Shown here piece by piece: positions 4,934-12,004 of a DNA stretch of 12,004 bases. This DNA comes from an archaeon (GTDB taxonomy: Archaea > Thermoproteota > Nitrososphaeria > Nitrososphaerales > JACAEJ01): assembly GCA_024256265.1 (NCBI GenBank), contig JACGUK010000042.1:1-12004 (forward strand). Direction: 5' to 3'. Position numbers and translations under genes: made by a program. A model generated the notes under the pieces. That model was not told where the DNA came from. It worked only from the letters and a program-made list of their open reading frames with translations, and ran no database searches. The number at the start of each line of letters is the position of its first letter. Position 1 is the first letter of the stretch.

Positions 4934-4942
4934 ATTTATAAG
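4934..4942 (-). promoter_or_regulatory. TATA box of htpX
   Basis: The minus strand reads CTTATAAAT preceded by an A-run (BRE-like purines), centred about 34 nt upstream of the htpX ATG. Predicted transcription start is only some 6-8 bases before the start codon. Confidence 0.6.
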
Positions 4943-5030
4943 TTTTTTTAATATCTTATTGAGGGATATTGTTCAACGATCTCTGGATGGCACAACAGAG
5001 TTTAAACTTTAAGAGTTTGATTAGTAAAGA

Positions 5031-5038
5031 CTATATAC
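5031..5038 (+). promoter_or_regulatory. TATA box upstream of the leader ORF and PEP carboxykinase
   Basis: CTATATAC is centred about 26-27 nt upstream of the ATG at 5061, so a transcript from it would begin at or next to that ATG. The carboxykinase ATG at 5237 would then have a leader of about 175 bases. Confidence 0.5.
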
Positions 5039-5060
5039 ATAATAGTTAGGCAACGGTATT

Positions 5061-5243
5061 ATGGGCCAAAAGGGCGTCTTGAGCGCAATAGAGGATCTAT
5101 ACAATCAGCCTAATGTAATTCATATCAAGCCTAAAGGATTTGGAAAGATGACGAAAGGTTTTTGCACAAGAACTGTGTTTAGGCTTTATGATTTTGTATC
5201 GATTGTGAAGAACAAAGGTAGAGGTAGACCCTTCGGATGTTAA
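5061..5243 (+). CDS. Possible short leader ORF before PEP carboxykinase
   Basis: This 60-residue frame begins with an ATG exactly where a leaderless transcript from the TATA box at 5031-5038 would start. Its stop overlaps the carboxykinase start by seven bases, an arrangement suited to translational coupling. The product is basic, with a G/K-rich middle (IKPKGFGKMTKGF) and a GRGRPFG end, and matches no family I know. It may be a real small protein, a coupling or attenuation leader, or a chance frame in a long 5' leader. The carboxykinase frame itself has a stop (TAG) just upstream of 5237, so this is not a missed N-terminus of that enzyme in the same frame. Confidence 0.4.
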   Translation: MGQKGVLSAIEDLYNQPNVIHIKPKGFGKMTKGFCTRTVFRLYDFVSIVKNKGRGRPFGC

Positions 5244-7015
5244 TAAAACAAGAAGAAATCACAATTGAAGGATTTAAGCAACTCTTTTTTAAGATTATTG
5301 AAATAAAAGAGAAAGCTGGAATCACAGCAGTCTTAAATAATCCACCAGATTTATTTGAGAGAGCAAAACTTTACGGTACAGGATTTAAGAACAATGCTTG
5401 GGGCTGGGCTTCAAATATCTGGCATCGATCCGCAGCTGGAAGTGTAGTAATTGAGCAGAATGAAGATTTAAAACCTGAGCATAAATTTTTGATGATGCGT
5501 GTACTCGAACACATTTTGGCTCAGGGTCCTTTAATTCAAGTCGACTGCTACTTAGGATCAACCAATTCTCCTGTTAGAATGCATGCTCGGTTATATTGTG
5601 ATCCTCAATTCCCGGATATCGCCTACAGATGGTCACAAATAAACTTTCCAGCCCCTCCAGAAGAACCAGACGTAATGCTTATGGATATTCCTCATTACTT
5701 AGGAAATCCAAATGTACCTGGAACGAATCAAATGCTTCGTGTAATTCGCTTTCCCTACCATAATTATACTATAGTAACTTGTAGCTCATATCAAGGTGAG
5801 GTGAAAAAAGGATTTTTATCACACTGGATTTATTTCGTTTATAAAAAGGGTGGATGTGGTGAACATGCATCTCTCAAAGAGTTTACTGTAAAAACAGTTG
5901 ATGGAAAGTCTAAAAGAATTGTAATGTGTGCTTGGGGATTAACTGGTACTGGAAAATCAACACATGGCATGTATATCTTTGGTGAGCATAATAAGCATTT
6001 ATTTATTCAGCAATTTGGTATAGATCCAATTGAATACTTATCAGATCAAGTAATTCGTAATGATGATATTGTGGCAATATTTGAAGATCGAGTGTATGGT
6101 TCAGAAAGAGGTTCTTGGACCAAAACCGAAGATGTAACAGAAATTCAACTCCCTATTTGGCGTGCAGCAATGTCTCCTCAAGCCTTACATGAGAACACAG
6201 AATTTGGACCAGATGGAAATCCAAACTTAGAAGGAAGACTTTTCCAATATCAAGGGGCACAAAATCGAAATGCTAGGAGTGTATTTAACTTAGAGGACAC
6301 TGGTTATTTTGATGGTCAAATAGATTCAAGTAGTCCATTGAACATGGCAGTATTTATAAGCCCAGGAAATTTCTGTGATTATGCTTGGGTTAAGATAGAA
6401 GATTTAGCATTTGCTACCAAAGTATTAGCAGATGGTAGAACAGTTGGTCATCCTGCTCAATCTTTAGCTGTAGTTGGTAAAGAATTGTATGAGTCTAGAT
6501 ACTGTTTACCTTTTACTATGGGAGTTGGTAATGCTGCACATGTAGTTAGATTTTATGAAATATTGAAAAAGCGAAAAGAGAAAGATAATCCAGTCGATTT
6601 ATACTTACTAACTACTGTTGGTAAAATAGGCTCAGAATACGAGTGGGTCGAAGAAAAACTTGGCGGGAAGAGCTATATGATGCCTAGATCAAAACTTAAA
6701 ACAGGATCAAATGGCATTCCCAAGCCTATCGGTGGTACAAGTCCAACGATAGAAGAAACAGAATTGTTCTTGCTTCAAGCTGCTAGAGAAGCAGTTGAGT
6801 ATGAACCTCATCCTATATGGGGCGAGAAAGTATTTGTACCAATTGAAGTCGAGGGTATCTCAAAAGAAAGACTTAGCGAGTTGAATCCTTTTACTTACCG
6901 TTCCATGGAAGAAATAAGAGAACTTATAAAAGCTCAAATAATCAAGAGTAAATACTACCTAAGTATTCAGTGCCTTGGCTTACCAGAAGAAATTCTTAAT
7001 GCAATGAATTTCTGA
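5237..7015 (+). CDS. pckA: ATP-dependent phosphoenolpyruvate carboxykinase, divergent
   Basis: It converts oxaloacetate and ATP to phosphoenolpyruvate, ADP and CO2, the entry step of gluconeogenesis, in the cytoplasm. Family landmarks line up with the E. coli enzyme: YQGEVKKG (185-192) for YGGEMKKG with the metal-binding lysine, H210 for the metal-binding histidine, the P-loop GLTGTGKST (234-242), DD at 276-277 for the metal-binding aspartate pair, and R347 for the catalytic arginine. The P-loop has KS where E. coli has KT. At 592 residues it is about 50 longer than E. coli PckA, and the N-terminal 180 residues and C-terminal lobe are only loosely similar. About 11 of 25 arginines use CGN codons, against about 1 of 35 in the ATPase gene downstream, which suggests a different origin. 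Confidence 0.8.
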   Translation: MLIKQEEITIEGFKQLFFKIIEIKEKAGITAVLNNPPDLFERAKLYGTGFKNNAWGWASNIWHRSAAGSVVIEQNEDLKPEHKFLMMRVLEHILAQGPLIQVDCYLGSTNSPVRMHARLYCDPQFPDIAYRWSQINFPAPPEEPDVMLMDIPHYLGNPNVPGTNQMLRVIRFPYHNYTIVTCSSYQGEVKKGFLSHWIYFVYKKGGCGEHASLKEFTVKTVDGKSKRIVMCAWGLTGTGKSTHGMYIFGEHNKHLFIQQFGIDPIEYLSDQVIRNDDIVAIFEDRVYGSERGSWTKTEDVTEIQLPIWRAAMSPQALHENTEFGPDGNPNLEGRLFQYQGAQNRNARSVFNLEDTGYFDGQIDSSSPLNMAVFISPGNFCDYAWVKIEDLAFATKVLADGRTVGHPAQSLAVVGKELYESRYCLPFTMGVGNAAHVVRFYEILKKRKEKDNPVDLYLLTTVGKIGSEYEWVEEKLGGKSYMMPRSKLKTGSNGIPKPIGGTSPTIEETELFLLQAAREAVEYEPHPIWGEKVFVPIEVEGISKERLSELNPFTYRSMEEIRELIKAQIIKSKYYLSIQCLGLPEEILNAMNF

Positions 7016-7115
7016 AACCTTTTAGGATGTCTAATGCAAAAATTGACACGTAGAAAGCTACTCCCAACATAATTCTCAGTAGATTAGAAACCTTTTTCTT
7101 GGATAAGGTGTTCAT
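6996..7115 (-). CDS. Possible 39-residue single-span membrane protein
   Basis: In the gap between pckA and the Yip1-like gene a minus-strand frame reads a basic N-terminus (TLSKKKVSNLLR), one hydrophobic span (IMLGVAFYVSIFALDIL) and a basic tail (KGFRNSLH). It overlaps the end of pckA by 20 bases. There is no convincing ribosome site, and the nearest TATA-like site (7167-7174) is about 56 bases away. The hydrophobic span between charged ends makes it worth noting, but chance is a fair explanation. Otherwise I see nothing in 7016-7166. Confidence 0.25.
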   Translation of the reverse strand: MNTLSKKKVSNLLRIMLGVAFYVSIFALDILKGFRNSLH

Positions 7116-7166
7116 CACTCTAATCAGCTTTTTAGCAAAAATCCAAGCTAAACTAAATCAATTTGC

Positions 7167-7174
7167 CTATATAC
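7167..7174 (+). promoter_or_regulatory. TATA box of the Yip1-like gene
   Basis: CTATATAC has the same sequence as the box at 5031. It is centred about 33 nt before the TTG start at 7204 and predicts a leader of a few bases. Confidence 0.5.
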
Positions 7175-7203
7175 TTCTGTTGTAATTGACGTAATGAATC
7201 CCA

Positions 7204-7812
7204 TTGAGATATGAAAAAAGTTCATCAAAATTCATCAAGAAATTAGGAGATTTATTGATAGACCCTATCAGATTTTTTGAAGAAGTTAGAGGAGAAGGAT
7301 TAAGCACTGCCTTCATATTCTTCCTAAAGGTTACAACGATTCTCTCAATTACAACTCCTATAGTGAACTATTATGGCATAGAGAGCACAGACTTTTCTTC
7401 ATCTTATCAAGCTCAGATAATGGCTTACAGGATTTTAAAGAGTGTTTTGATCGAAAGATATGGCATCTATGCGTATCCGATCGAATCTCTCTTAATTCTT
7501 GGCTTAGCCTGCATTATACTAATTCTTGGGGCATTATTCTTACATTTGATCTACAGATTGATAGGAGGAAAGGGTTCATTTTTGAACGCTTGGAAATCCA
7601 TGTGCTATGGAGTTGGGCCTTGCATATTTGGTGGCTTTTTGCCTTACATCTCTTTATTCGCTGCCTTTTATAGCGTAATGTTTCAAATCTACATAGGTCC
7701 AAAAGTCTTGTATAAAGCTAAAGAGTCAAGAGCGATAATTCTTCTAGCTATCATAATAGCCTTGATCTTTATCGAGATGTTCGTGACTGGTACGACTGTA
7801 GAATTTTGGTAG
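7204..7812 (+). CDS. Yip1-domain membrane protein
   Basis: The 202-residue protein opens with the short amphipathic motif LLIDPIRFFEEV (17-28), typical of prokaryotic Yip1-domain proteins. Hydrophobic segments follow at about 34-54, 94-118, two in 129-165 (with GPCIFGGFLPYISL), and 177-196, so roughly five membrane spans. Function is unknown for this family in archaea. The start is TTG at 7204: no in-frame ATG occurs before the first span, and the TATA box at 7167 is well placed. It lies 91 bp before the AAA+ ATPase on the same strand. That gap is too long to claim one operon but it could be the membrane partner of that pair. Confidence 0.8.
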   Translation: MRYEKSSSKFIKKLGDLLIDPIRFFEEVRGEGLSTAFIFFLKVTTILSITTPIVNYYGIESTDFSSSYQAQIMAYRILKSVLIERYGIYAYPIESLLILGLACIILILGALFLHLIYRLIGGKGSFLNAWKSMCYGVGPCIFGGFLPYISLFAAFYSVMFQIYIGPKVLYKAKESRAIILLAIIIALIFIEMFVTGTTVEFW

Positions 7813-7903
7813 CAAATCAAAGTTAAGGATTAGAGATAGCAATGAAAGGAAAAAACAGAACATTATTATTTTAGAAATAAGATGATCATGGTAAGCTTAG
7901 AAT

Positions 7904-9421
7904 ATGGATATAGGAGTAAAGCCAAAGATACACACTGATCTGCTCTTTGAGGAAATAGAGGTTAACAGGAATAATGCTCCTCATTACTTTTTAGATGAAT
8001 TTGAAGTTGATATTTGGGATGAGCCATACATATCTTTCCACTCAAAATCTCCGGTGGATTACATCAGAGAGAAGATATTAGAAAATGAAAAGAAAGGCGA
8101 GGACCCTTTCCCAGATGTAATTGGTAAGAAGAGAGAAAAAGGATTGATAAAGAACGCTTTACTTTCTGGCTCTCCTATACTCTTTAAAGGAAAGAAGGGC
8201 TATGGTAAAACAACTTTTTCAAAATCCATAGCAAAGCTTCTCCCAGACAAGATATTGGTCATAAAAGGCTGTAAGATTTATGATGATCCTACACACCCTT
8301 CATGCTTCTCTTGCAAGGAGAAGATCGTTGAGCATAATAGAGTTGAAGTTACATGGGTTCCAAGAATATGGGTAAGAATTCCAGGAGACCCTATGCTTAC
8401 TACAAGGCAATTGATAGGTGGCATTTCTATTCAAAAGATCAGAGAAGGCTACGATCTCGATCATCCAGAAGTATTCATCCCTGGAAGGGCTCTTAAAGCT
8501 CATAGAGGAGTTGGTTATTTCGATGAGCTTGGAGCAATACCCTCGTCTCTTCAAACATTACTTCATGAGCTTTTCGAGGAGAAGCAAGTAACAACTACAG
8601 AAGGAGACATAGTCCCCTTTAGGCTTGATGCAGTTATATTGGCTGCAACAAATCCTGCAAACTATAGAGGTACAAGCCCTATAAAAGAGCCACTTTTAGA
8701 TAGAATGGAAGAAATAGAGATAGGTCCTCCTGAAACTTTAGAAGAAGAGATTGAAATAGGAAAAAGAAACATGTATTTGGTGAAAGTAAAAGGCTTGGAG
8801 CCGGAAATTCCTGATTGGCATTTAAGAATATTGGCTAGAATAGTTAGATATGCTAGAGATAAGGAGAGGCGAGATATAGCGAGTAAAATCGATTCAGAGC
8901 CCTCTTGTAGAGCCACCATAAAGCTCTTCGATCACATAAAATCAGCAGCCATTAGGAATGGAAGAGAGATTCCTTTACTATCAGATTATGGGGATTCTTA
9001 TGATACCATGAAACTAGCACTCATGGGTAGAATTGAACTCACATATGGCATAAGGGAGACAAAGGAAGAAATAATAAAAAGACTTGTCGAGATGGCTATA
9101 AATGATATTTGTAGAGAGGTATACCAAAAAATTCCAGAAGATAGATTCGAAGAATTTTATGAAGAATTAAGAAAGATAGGAGAGCCATTAAACGGGCAAA
9201 GCTACTTGCAAATAAATCAAAAGATAGTCTCAAAACTAAGGATGAATCTGGAAGTGAGTTCAGTCGTCGATAGATTCTTGGAAAACAAAAAATACAGCGA
9301 TGAGCTCTATCTCTCTGCTTTTGAGATCATTTTAGAATCCATGGCTAGATGCATGAATACTCCTGAAAGAAAGTACATAGAAAGAAAAGATCATGGCTAT
9401 GTTATAAGTGATCTAAGATGA
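7904..9421 (+). CDS. BchI/MoxR-like AAA+ ATPase
   Basis: This 505-residue ATPase resembles the I subunit of magnesium chelatase. An N-terminal extension (1-70) precedes the AAA+ core: Walker A GKKGYGKT (96-103), the BchI-type insert around GGISIQKI and PGRALKAHRGVGYFDE with Walker B D207-E208, sensor-1 N250 in AATNPAN, and the arginine of LLDRM at 267. Residues C123, C134 and C137 could bind a metal. The C-terminal helical region (about 300-505) is longer than in plain MoxR. It overlaps the vWA gene by four bases (ATGA), so the two are translationally coupled. Such pairs insert metals or remodel protein complexes (magnesium chelatase, NorQ/NorD, CbbQ/CbbO). No chlorophyll or cobalamin gene is nearby, so the substrate is unknown. 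Confidence 0.88.
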   Translation: MDIGVKPKIHTDLLFEEIEVNRNNAPHYFLDEFEVDIWDEPYISFHSKSPVDYIREKILENEKKGEDPFPDVIGKKREKGLIKNALLSGSPILFKGKKGYGKTTFSKSIAKLLPDKILVIKGCKIYDDPTHPSCFSCKEKIVEHNRVEVTWVPRIWVRIPGDPMLTTRQLIGGISIQKIREGYDLDHPEVFIPGRALKAHRGVGYFDELGAIPSSLQTLLHELFEEKQVTTTEGDIVPFRLDAVILAATNPANYRGTSPIKEPLLDRMEEIEIGPPETLEEEIEIGKRNMYLVKVKGLEPEIPDWHLRILARIVRYARDKERRDIASKIDSEPSCRATIKLFDHIKSAAIRNGREIPLLSDYGDSYDTMKLALMGRIELTYGIRETKEEIIKRLVEMAINDICREVYQKIPEDRFEEFYEELRKIGEPLNGQSYLQINQKIVSKLRMNLEVSSVVDRFLENKKYSDELYLSAFEIILESMARCMNTPERKYIERKDHGYVISDLR

Positions 9422-10695
9422 AGCCAAAATGTAAGATATGTGGAAGAGAAGATAAAAGTCTCACTTCTATTCTTGGAAAAGAAATCGTCGATGAGCTTGT
9501 TTATGGTTTGTTCAATCCTGAGAGTTTGCCCTCCCAAAAGGAGCAGAAAATAGACATAGAAACTTTGATTCAAAATCATTTAGATGAAATAGAAGAAGGC
9601 GAAGAAAAGTCCAATGAGCATTATGCAATAAGCCTAACAAGCCATTACTTAGAAAAATATTATAAGAAGTGCTTGAAGCTGAAGAGGGCAAAAGAGGAGG
9701 CATGGAAAGAGATAGTTGAGAAGATAAGAAGAGGAGAATTAAAACCCTCAAATCTACCTTTAAAGCAATTGATAGAAAGGCTCATTGAGATATTGGCAGA
9801 AGAGCTTACAAAGGAAAATCTACTTGAACCTAAACTCATATTGGAGAGGCGTCTTCATAAGGATCTTTATGAACGCTATTATACATTCACTCCAGAAAGT
9901 CAGAAAATAATAGCCCAAAAAGTGCTTGAGGAAGCCTTCATCCATCTAGAGAGATGTGGCATAGGCCTTCATGAAATGAATGAAGCAGGCATTGGCATCT
10001 ATCCATCCTACATAATACGTGAGTATGATGAGTTCCTGCATTCTTACGATAATCTGGATATTCAAGAGACGCTGATCTCGACAGCCTCAAAAGACCCAGT
10101 TAATATGAAAATTCTTGAAAGCGACCTAAAAGCTAGAATTCCTTTACATAAGGCAAAATCATCAAACGCGATTGTAATAGATAAGTCAGGTTCTATGTAT
10201 GGACGCAAGATCAAAGGCGCTATAATGGCTGCACTAGGGCTAAAAGAGTTGTTAGAAATGAATTACAACGAAGATGCTCTTCATGTTATTGCCTTTGATT
10301 ATAAACCCTATCTAATACCTTCTGGTGAAATTATAAAATTAGGAGCCGATGGCTCAACAGATATCGGGCATGTATTGGATTTTACTAGAGAAATCTTAGC
10401 AAAAGAGGATGGCAACAGAAACATCTTCCTAATTACAGATAGTGAACCAACAGTCTCATATTATCTAGGGCAGACACCAGTGCAAAGCGCTTTGAGAGCT
10501 TCTTATTTAACAGGAAGAGAGGGCATAAGGATGAACATAATGATGCTAGACAATAATCCTAGATTAAGGGATATATGTGATGAGATGGCGAAGATGAATG
10601 GAAATTCTACTGTCGCTTTTATCGATGATCCACTAAACCTTAAAGAGGTTGTCATAAAGTCCTTCATCGATCATAAGAGAAAGATGAGGTATTAG
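9418..10695 (+). CDS. von Willebrand A (BchD-like) partner of the AAA+ ATPase
   Basis: The 425-residue protein has an N-terminal CKIC pair (C5, C8; at most half a zinc site), a long charged helical middle, and a C-terminal vWA domain from about residue 245. The MIDAS metal site is complete: D255-K-S257-G-S259, T314 in DGSTD, and D341 in ITDSEP. Domain order and coupling to the ATPase match ChlD/BchD, NorD and CbbO, in which the vWA protein docks the ATPase onto its target through a metal-bridged acidic residue. There is no AAA-like N-terminal domain as in ChlD, so it is closer to the NorD/CbbO layout. The ATG at 9418 lies in the ATGA overlap. A T-rich run follows the gene. Confidence 0.88.
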   Translation: MKPKCKICGREDKSLTSILGKEIVDELVYGLFNPESLPSQKEQKIDIETLIQNHLDEIEEGEEKSNEHYAISLTSHYLEKYYKKCLKLKRAKEEAWKEIVEKIRRGELKPSNLPLKQLIERLIEILAEELTKENLLEPKLILERRLHKDLYERYYTFTPESQKIIAQKVLEEAFIHLERCGIGLHEMNEAGIGIYPSYIIREYDEFLHSYDNLDIQETLISTASKDPVNMKILESDLKARIPLHKAKSSNAIVIDKSGSMYGRKIKGAIMAALGLKELLEMNYNEDALHVIAFDYKPYLIPSGEIIKLGADGSTDIGHVLDFTREILAKEDGNRNIFLITDSEPTVSYYLGQTPVQSALRASYLTGREGIRMNIMMLDNNPRLRDICDEMAKMNGNSTVAFIDDPLNLKEVVIKSFIDHKRKMRY

Positions 10696-10699
10696 CAAT

Positions 10700-10713
10700 T
10701 CTCTTCTTTTTCA
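10700..10713 (+). terminator. T-rich terminator after the ATPase/vWA pair
   Basis: A pyrimidine run with TTCTTTTTC begins five bases after the vWA stop. Archaeal RNA polymerase stops at such oligo-T runs without a hairpin. The next gene, EF-1alpha, has its own TATA box. Confidence 0.35.
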
Positions 10714-10791
10714 GAATGAGACCGAAATACTCTTTTCTAGATTTTTAGATAAAATGAAGTAACATTGTGGATATTACAAAATACCTTAACC

Positions 10792-10833
10792 CTTATATAA
10801 CAAAAAGATTTTATATTAAGGCATAAAGGTGGG
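10792..10833 (+). promoter_or_regulatory. EF-1alpha promoter and ribosome site
   Basis: CTTATATAA (10792-10800) predicts a start near 10823. That leader carries the archaeal ribosome site GGTGGG (10828-10833), five bases before the ATG. A second TATA-like stretch, TTTATATTA (10810-10818), would give a leaderless message instead. The strong ribosome site sets this gene apart from most others in the chromosomal part. Confidence 0.6.
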
Positions 10834-10838
10834 TAAGC

Positions 10839-12004
10839 ATGCCAGCAAAGCCACATTTGAACCTTGTAATTTGTGGGCACGTCGACCATGGGAAATCGAC
10901 AGCTATGGGTCATTTTCTCTACGACCTTGGTATAGTTGAGGCACGAACAATAGAGGAGTATGCAAAAGAGTCCGAGAAGACCGGTATGGGTGATACCTTC
11001 AAGTACGCCTGGGTTCTAGATAGATTGAAGGATGAACGTGAGAGAGGAGTCACCATCGACCTAGCTTTTCAGAAGTTTGAAACAGACAAGTATTTCTTCA
11101 CACTCATAGATGCACCAGGTCATAGGGATTTTGTTAAGAATATGATCACTGGAGCAAGTCAAGCCGACGCTGCAGTGTTAGTGGTATCTGCCAAGAAAGG
11201 CGAGTATGAAGTAGGCATAGGCCCTGGAGGGCAGACCCGTGAACATGCCTTCCTTCTGAGAACATTAGGAGTAAACCAGGTAGTAGTATTCATGAGTAAG
11301 TTCGATGACTTTACTGTTAACTATGGCAAGGATAGGTACGAAGAGGTCAAGGCAGGGGCGGAGAAGCTTCTCAAGACAGTAGGTTATGATGTAAAGAAGA
11401 TTCAATTTATACCAGGCTCGGGCTGGACTGGTGAAAACCTTGTCAAAAAATCAGAAAAGATGGCATGGTACACCGGCCCTACAGTATATGAAGCTCTTGA
11501 TCAATTAGTTGAGCCTTCAAAGCCTATCGATAAACCTCTTCGCCTACCTATTCAGGATGTCTATTCCATCACAGGCGTAGGCACAGTTCCAGTAGGAAGA
11601 GTAGAGACAGGCGTAGTCAAAGCTGGAGATACGGTAGTAATAGCACCTTCTATGATAGCAGCAGAGGTCAAGTCTATAGAAACACATCATACAAACATTC
11701 CTCAAGCCATACCTGGCGATAACATAGGCTTCAACCTAAGAGGGATTGCCAAAAAGGACCTTAAAAGAGGAGATATGGTTGGTCATCCTACTAACCCACC
11801 AACAGTAGCTAAGGAGTTCATAGCTCAGATAATAGTCGTATTCCACCCAACAGCGATAGCAGCAGGATACACTCCTGTTTTGCATGCTCATACTGCTCAG
11901 GTAGCAGCTCAGATTACAGAACTGATATCGAAGATAGATCCAAGGTCTGGGCAAGTAGTGGAAGAGAAGCCCAAATCTCTAAAGACAGGAGATTCAGCCA
12001 TAAT
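10839..12004 (+). CDS. tuf: Translation elongation factor 1-alpha (aEF1A), 3' end beyond the window
   Basis: This GTPase delivers aminoacyl-tRNA to the ribosome. 388 codons are present; the full protein should be about 430-440. G1 is GHVDHGKS (13-20), switch I carries ERGVTID, and G3 is DAPGH (91-95). At G4 the usual NKxD is SKFD (153-156, codon AGT for serine at 11295-11297). G5 is in GSGWTGEN. Domain 2 follows (GVGTVPVGRVETG), then the start of domain 3 (TVAKEFIAQIIVV, with HAHTAQVAA). The sequence is closest in layout to thaumarchaeal EF-1alpha. It has its own promoter and a good ribosome site. A minus-strand frame at 11736-11954 is a shadow. Confidence 0.97.
   Translation, partial: MPAKPHLNLVICGHVDHGKSTAMGHFLYDLGIVEARTIEEYAKESEKTGMGDTFKYAWVLDRLKDERERGVTIDLAFQKFETDKYFFTLIDAPGHRDFVKNMITGASQADAAVLVVSAKKGEYEVGIGPGGQTREHAFLLRTLGVNQVVVFMSKFDDFTVNYGKDRYEEVKAGAEKLLKTVGYDVKKIQFIPGSGWTGENLVKKSEKMAWYTGPTVYEALDQLVEPSKPIDKPLRLPIQDVYSITGVGTVPVGRVETGVVKAGDTVVIAPSMIAAEVKSIETHHTNIPQAIPGDNIGFNLRGIAKKDLKRGDMVGHPTNPPTVAKEFIAQIIVVFHPTAIAAGYTPVLHAHTAQVAAQITELISKIDPRSGQVVEEKPKSLKTGDSAI

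Noticed and set aside
9397..9751. Minus-strand frames of 60 and 79 codons
   Set aside because: Shadows of the vWA gene, which has clear domain motifs.
7904..10695. Naming the ATPase/vWA pair as magnesium or cobalt chelatase subunits
   Set aside because: No H/CobN subunit or tetrapyrrole gene is in the window, and the vWA protein lacks the AAA-like domain of ChlD; only the family-level name is safe.

Overview
The window is archaeal and reads as a thermophilic or deep-branching member of the Thaumarchaeota/Aigarchaeota side of the tree. The evidence is an archaeal-type EF-1alpha whose layout follows the thaumarchaeal proteins, TATA boxes about 26-34 nt upstream of many start codons with few Shine-Dalgarno sites, frequent TTG/GTG starts, a pre-tRNA with a bulge-helix-bulge intron at a non-canonical position, and an AT-rich genome in which AGA/AGG are the main arginine codons. 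The exact lineage is inferred, not shown.

Region 1 (about 1-2816) is the right end of an integrated mobile element. It holds small DNA-binding genes: a four-cysteine protein cut by the window edge, a ribbon-helix-helix protein, a winged-helix protein, a ParB-type HTH protein lacking the usual ParB N-terminal domain, and an AbrB-type protein. An AT-rich, repeat-filled origin- or operator-like stretch and a hairpin-rich stretch follow. The element ends with a three-gene run whose last ORF reads antisense into the 3' half of a tRNA-Phe gene. That is the hallmark of an SSV-type integrase gene split by integration: the N-terminal fragment is here, and the C-terminal fragment should lie beyond the left edge.

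Region 2 (2775-4904) holds the intron-containing tRNA-Phe(GAA), a RimI/Ard1-like N-terminal acetyltransferase, an unrecognised conserved-looking protein whose 3' end overlaps it tail to tail, and an HtpX-type membrane zinc protease.

Region 3 (5031-7203) holds a possible short leader ORF and a divergent ATP-dependent PEP carboxykinase. The kinase's arginine codon use is unlike that of its neighbours.

Region 4 (7204-10695) holds a Yip1-like membrane protein, then a translationally coupled pair: a BchI/MoxR-like AAA+ ATPase and a von Willebrand A (BchD-like) partner. This pair is a good candidate for a metal-insertion or complex-remodelling machine of unknown target.

Region 5 (10792-12004) is the start of the EF-1alpha gene, cut by the right edge. 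It has an odd SKFD in place of the NKxD guanine-specificity motif.
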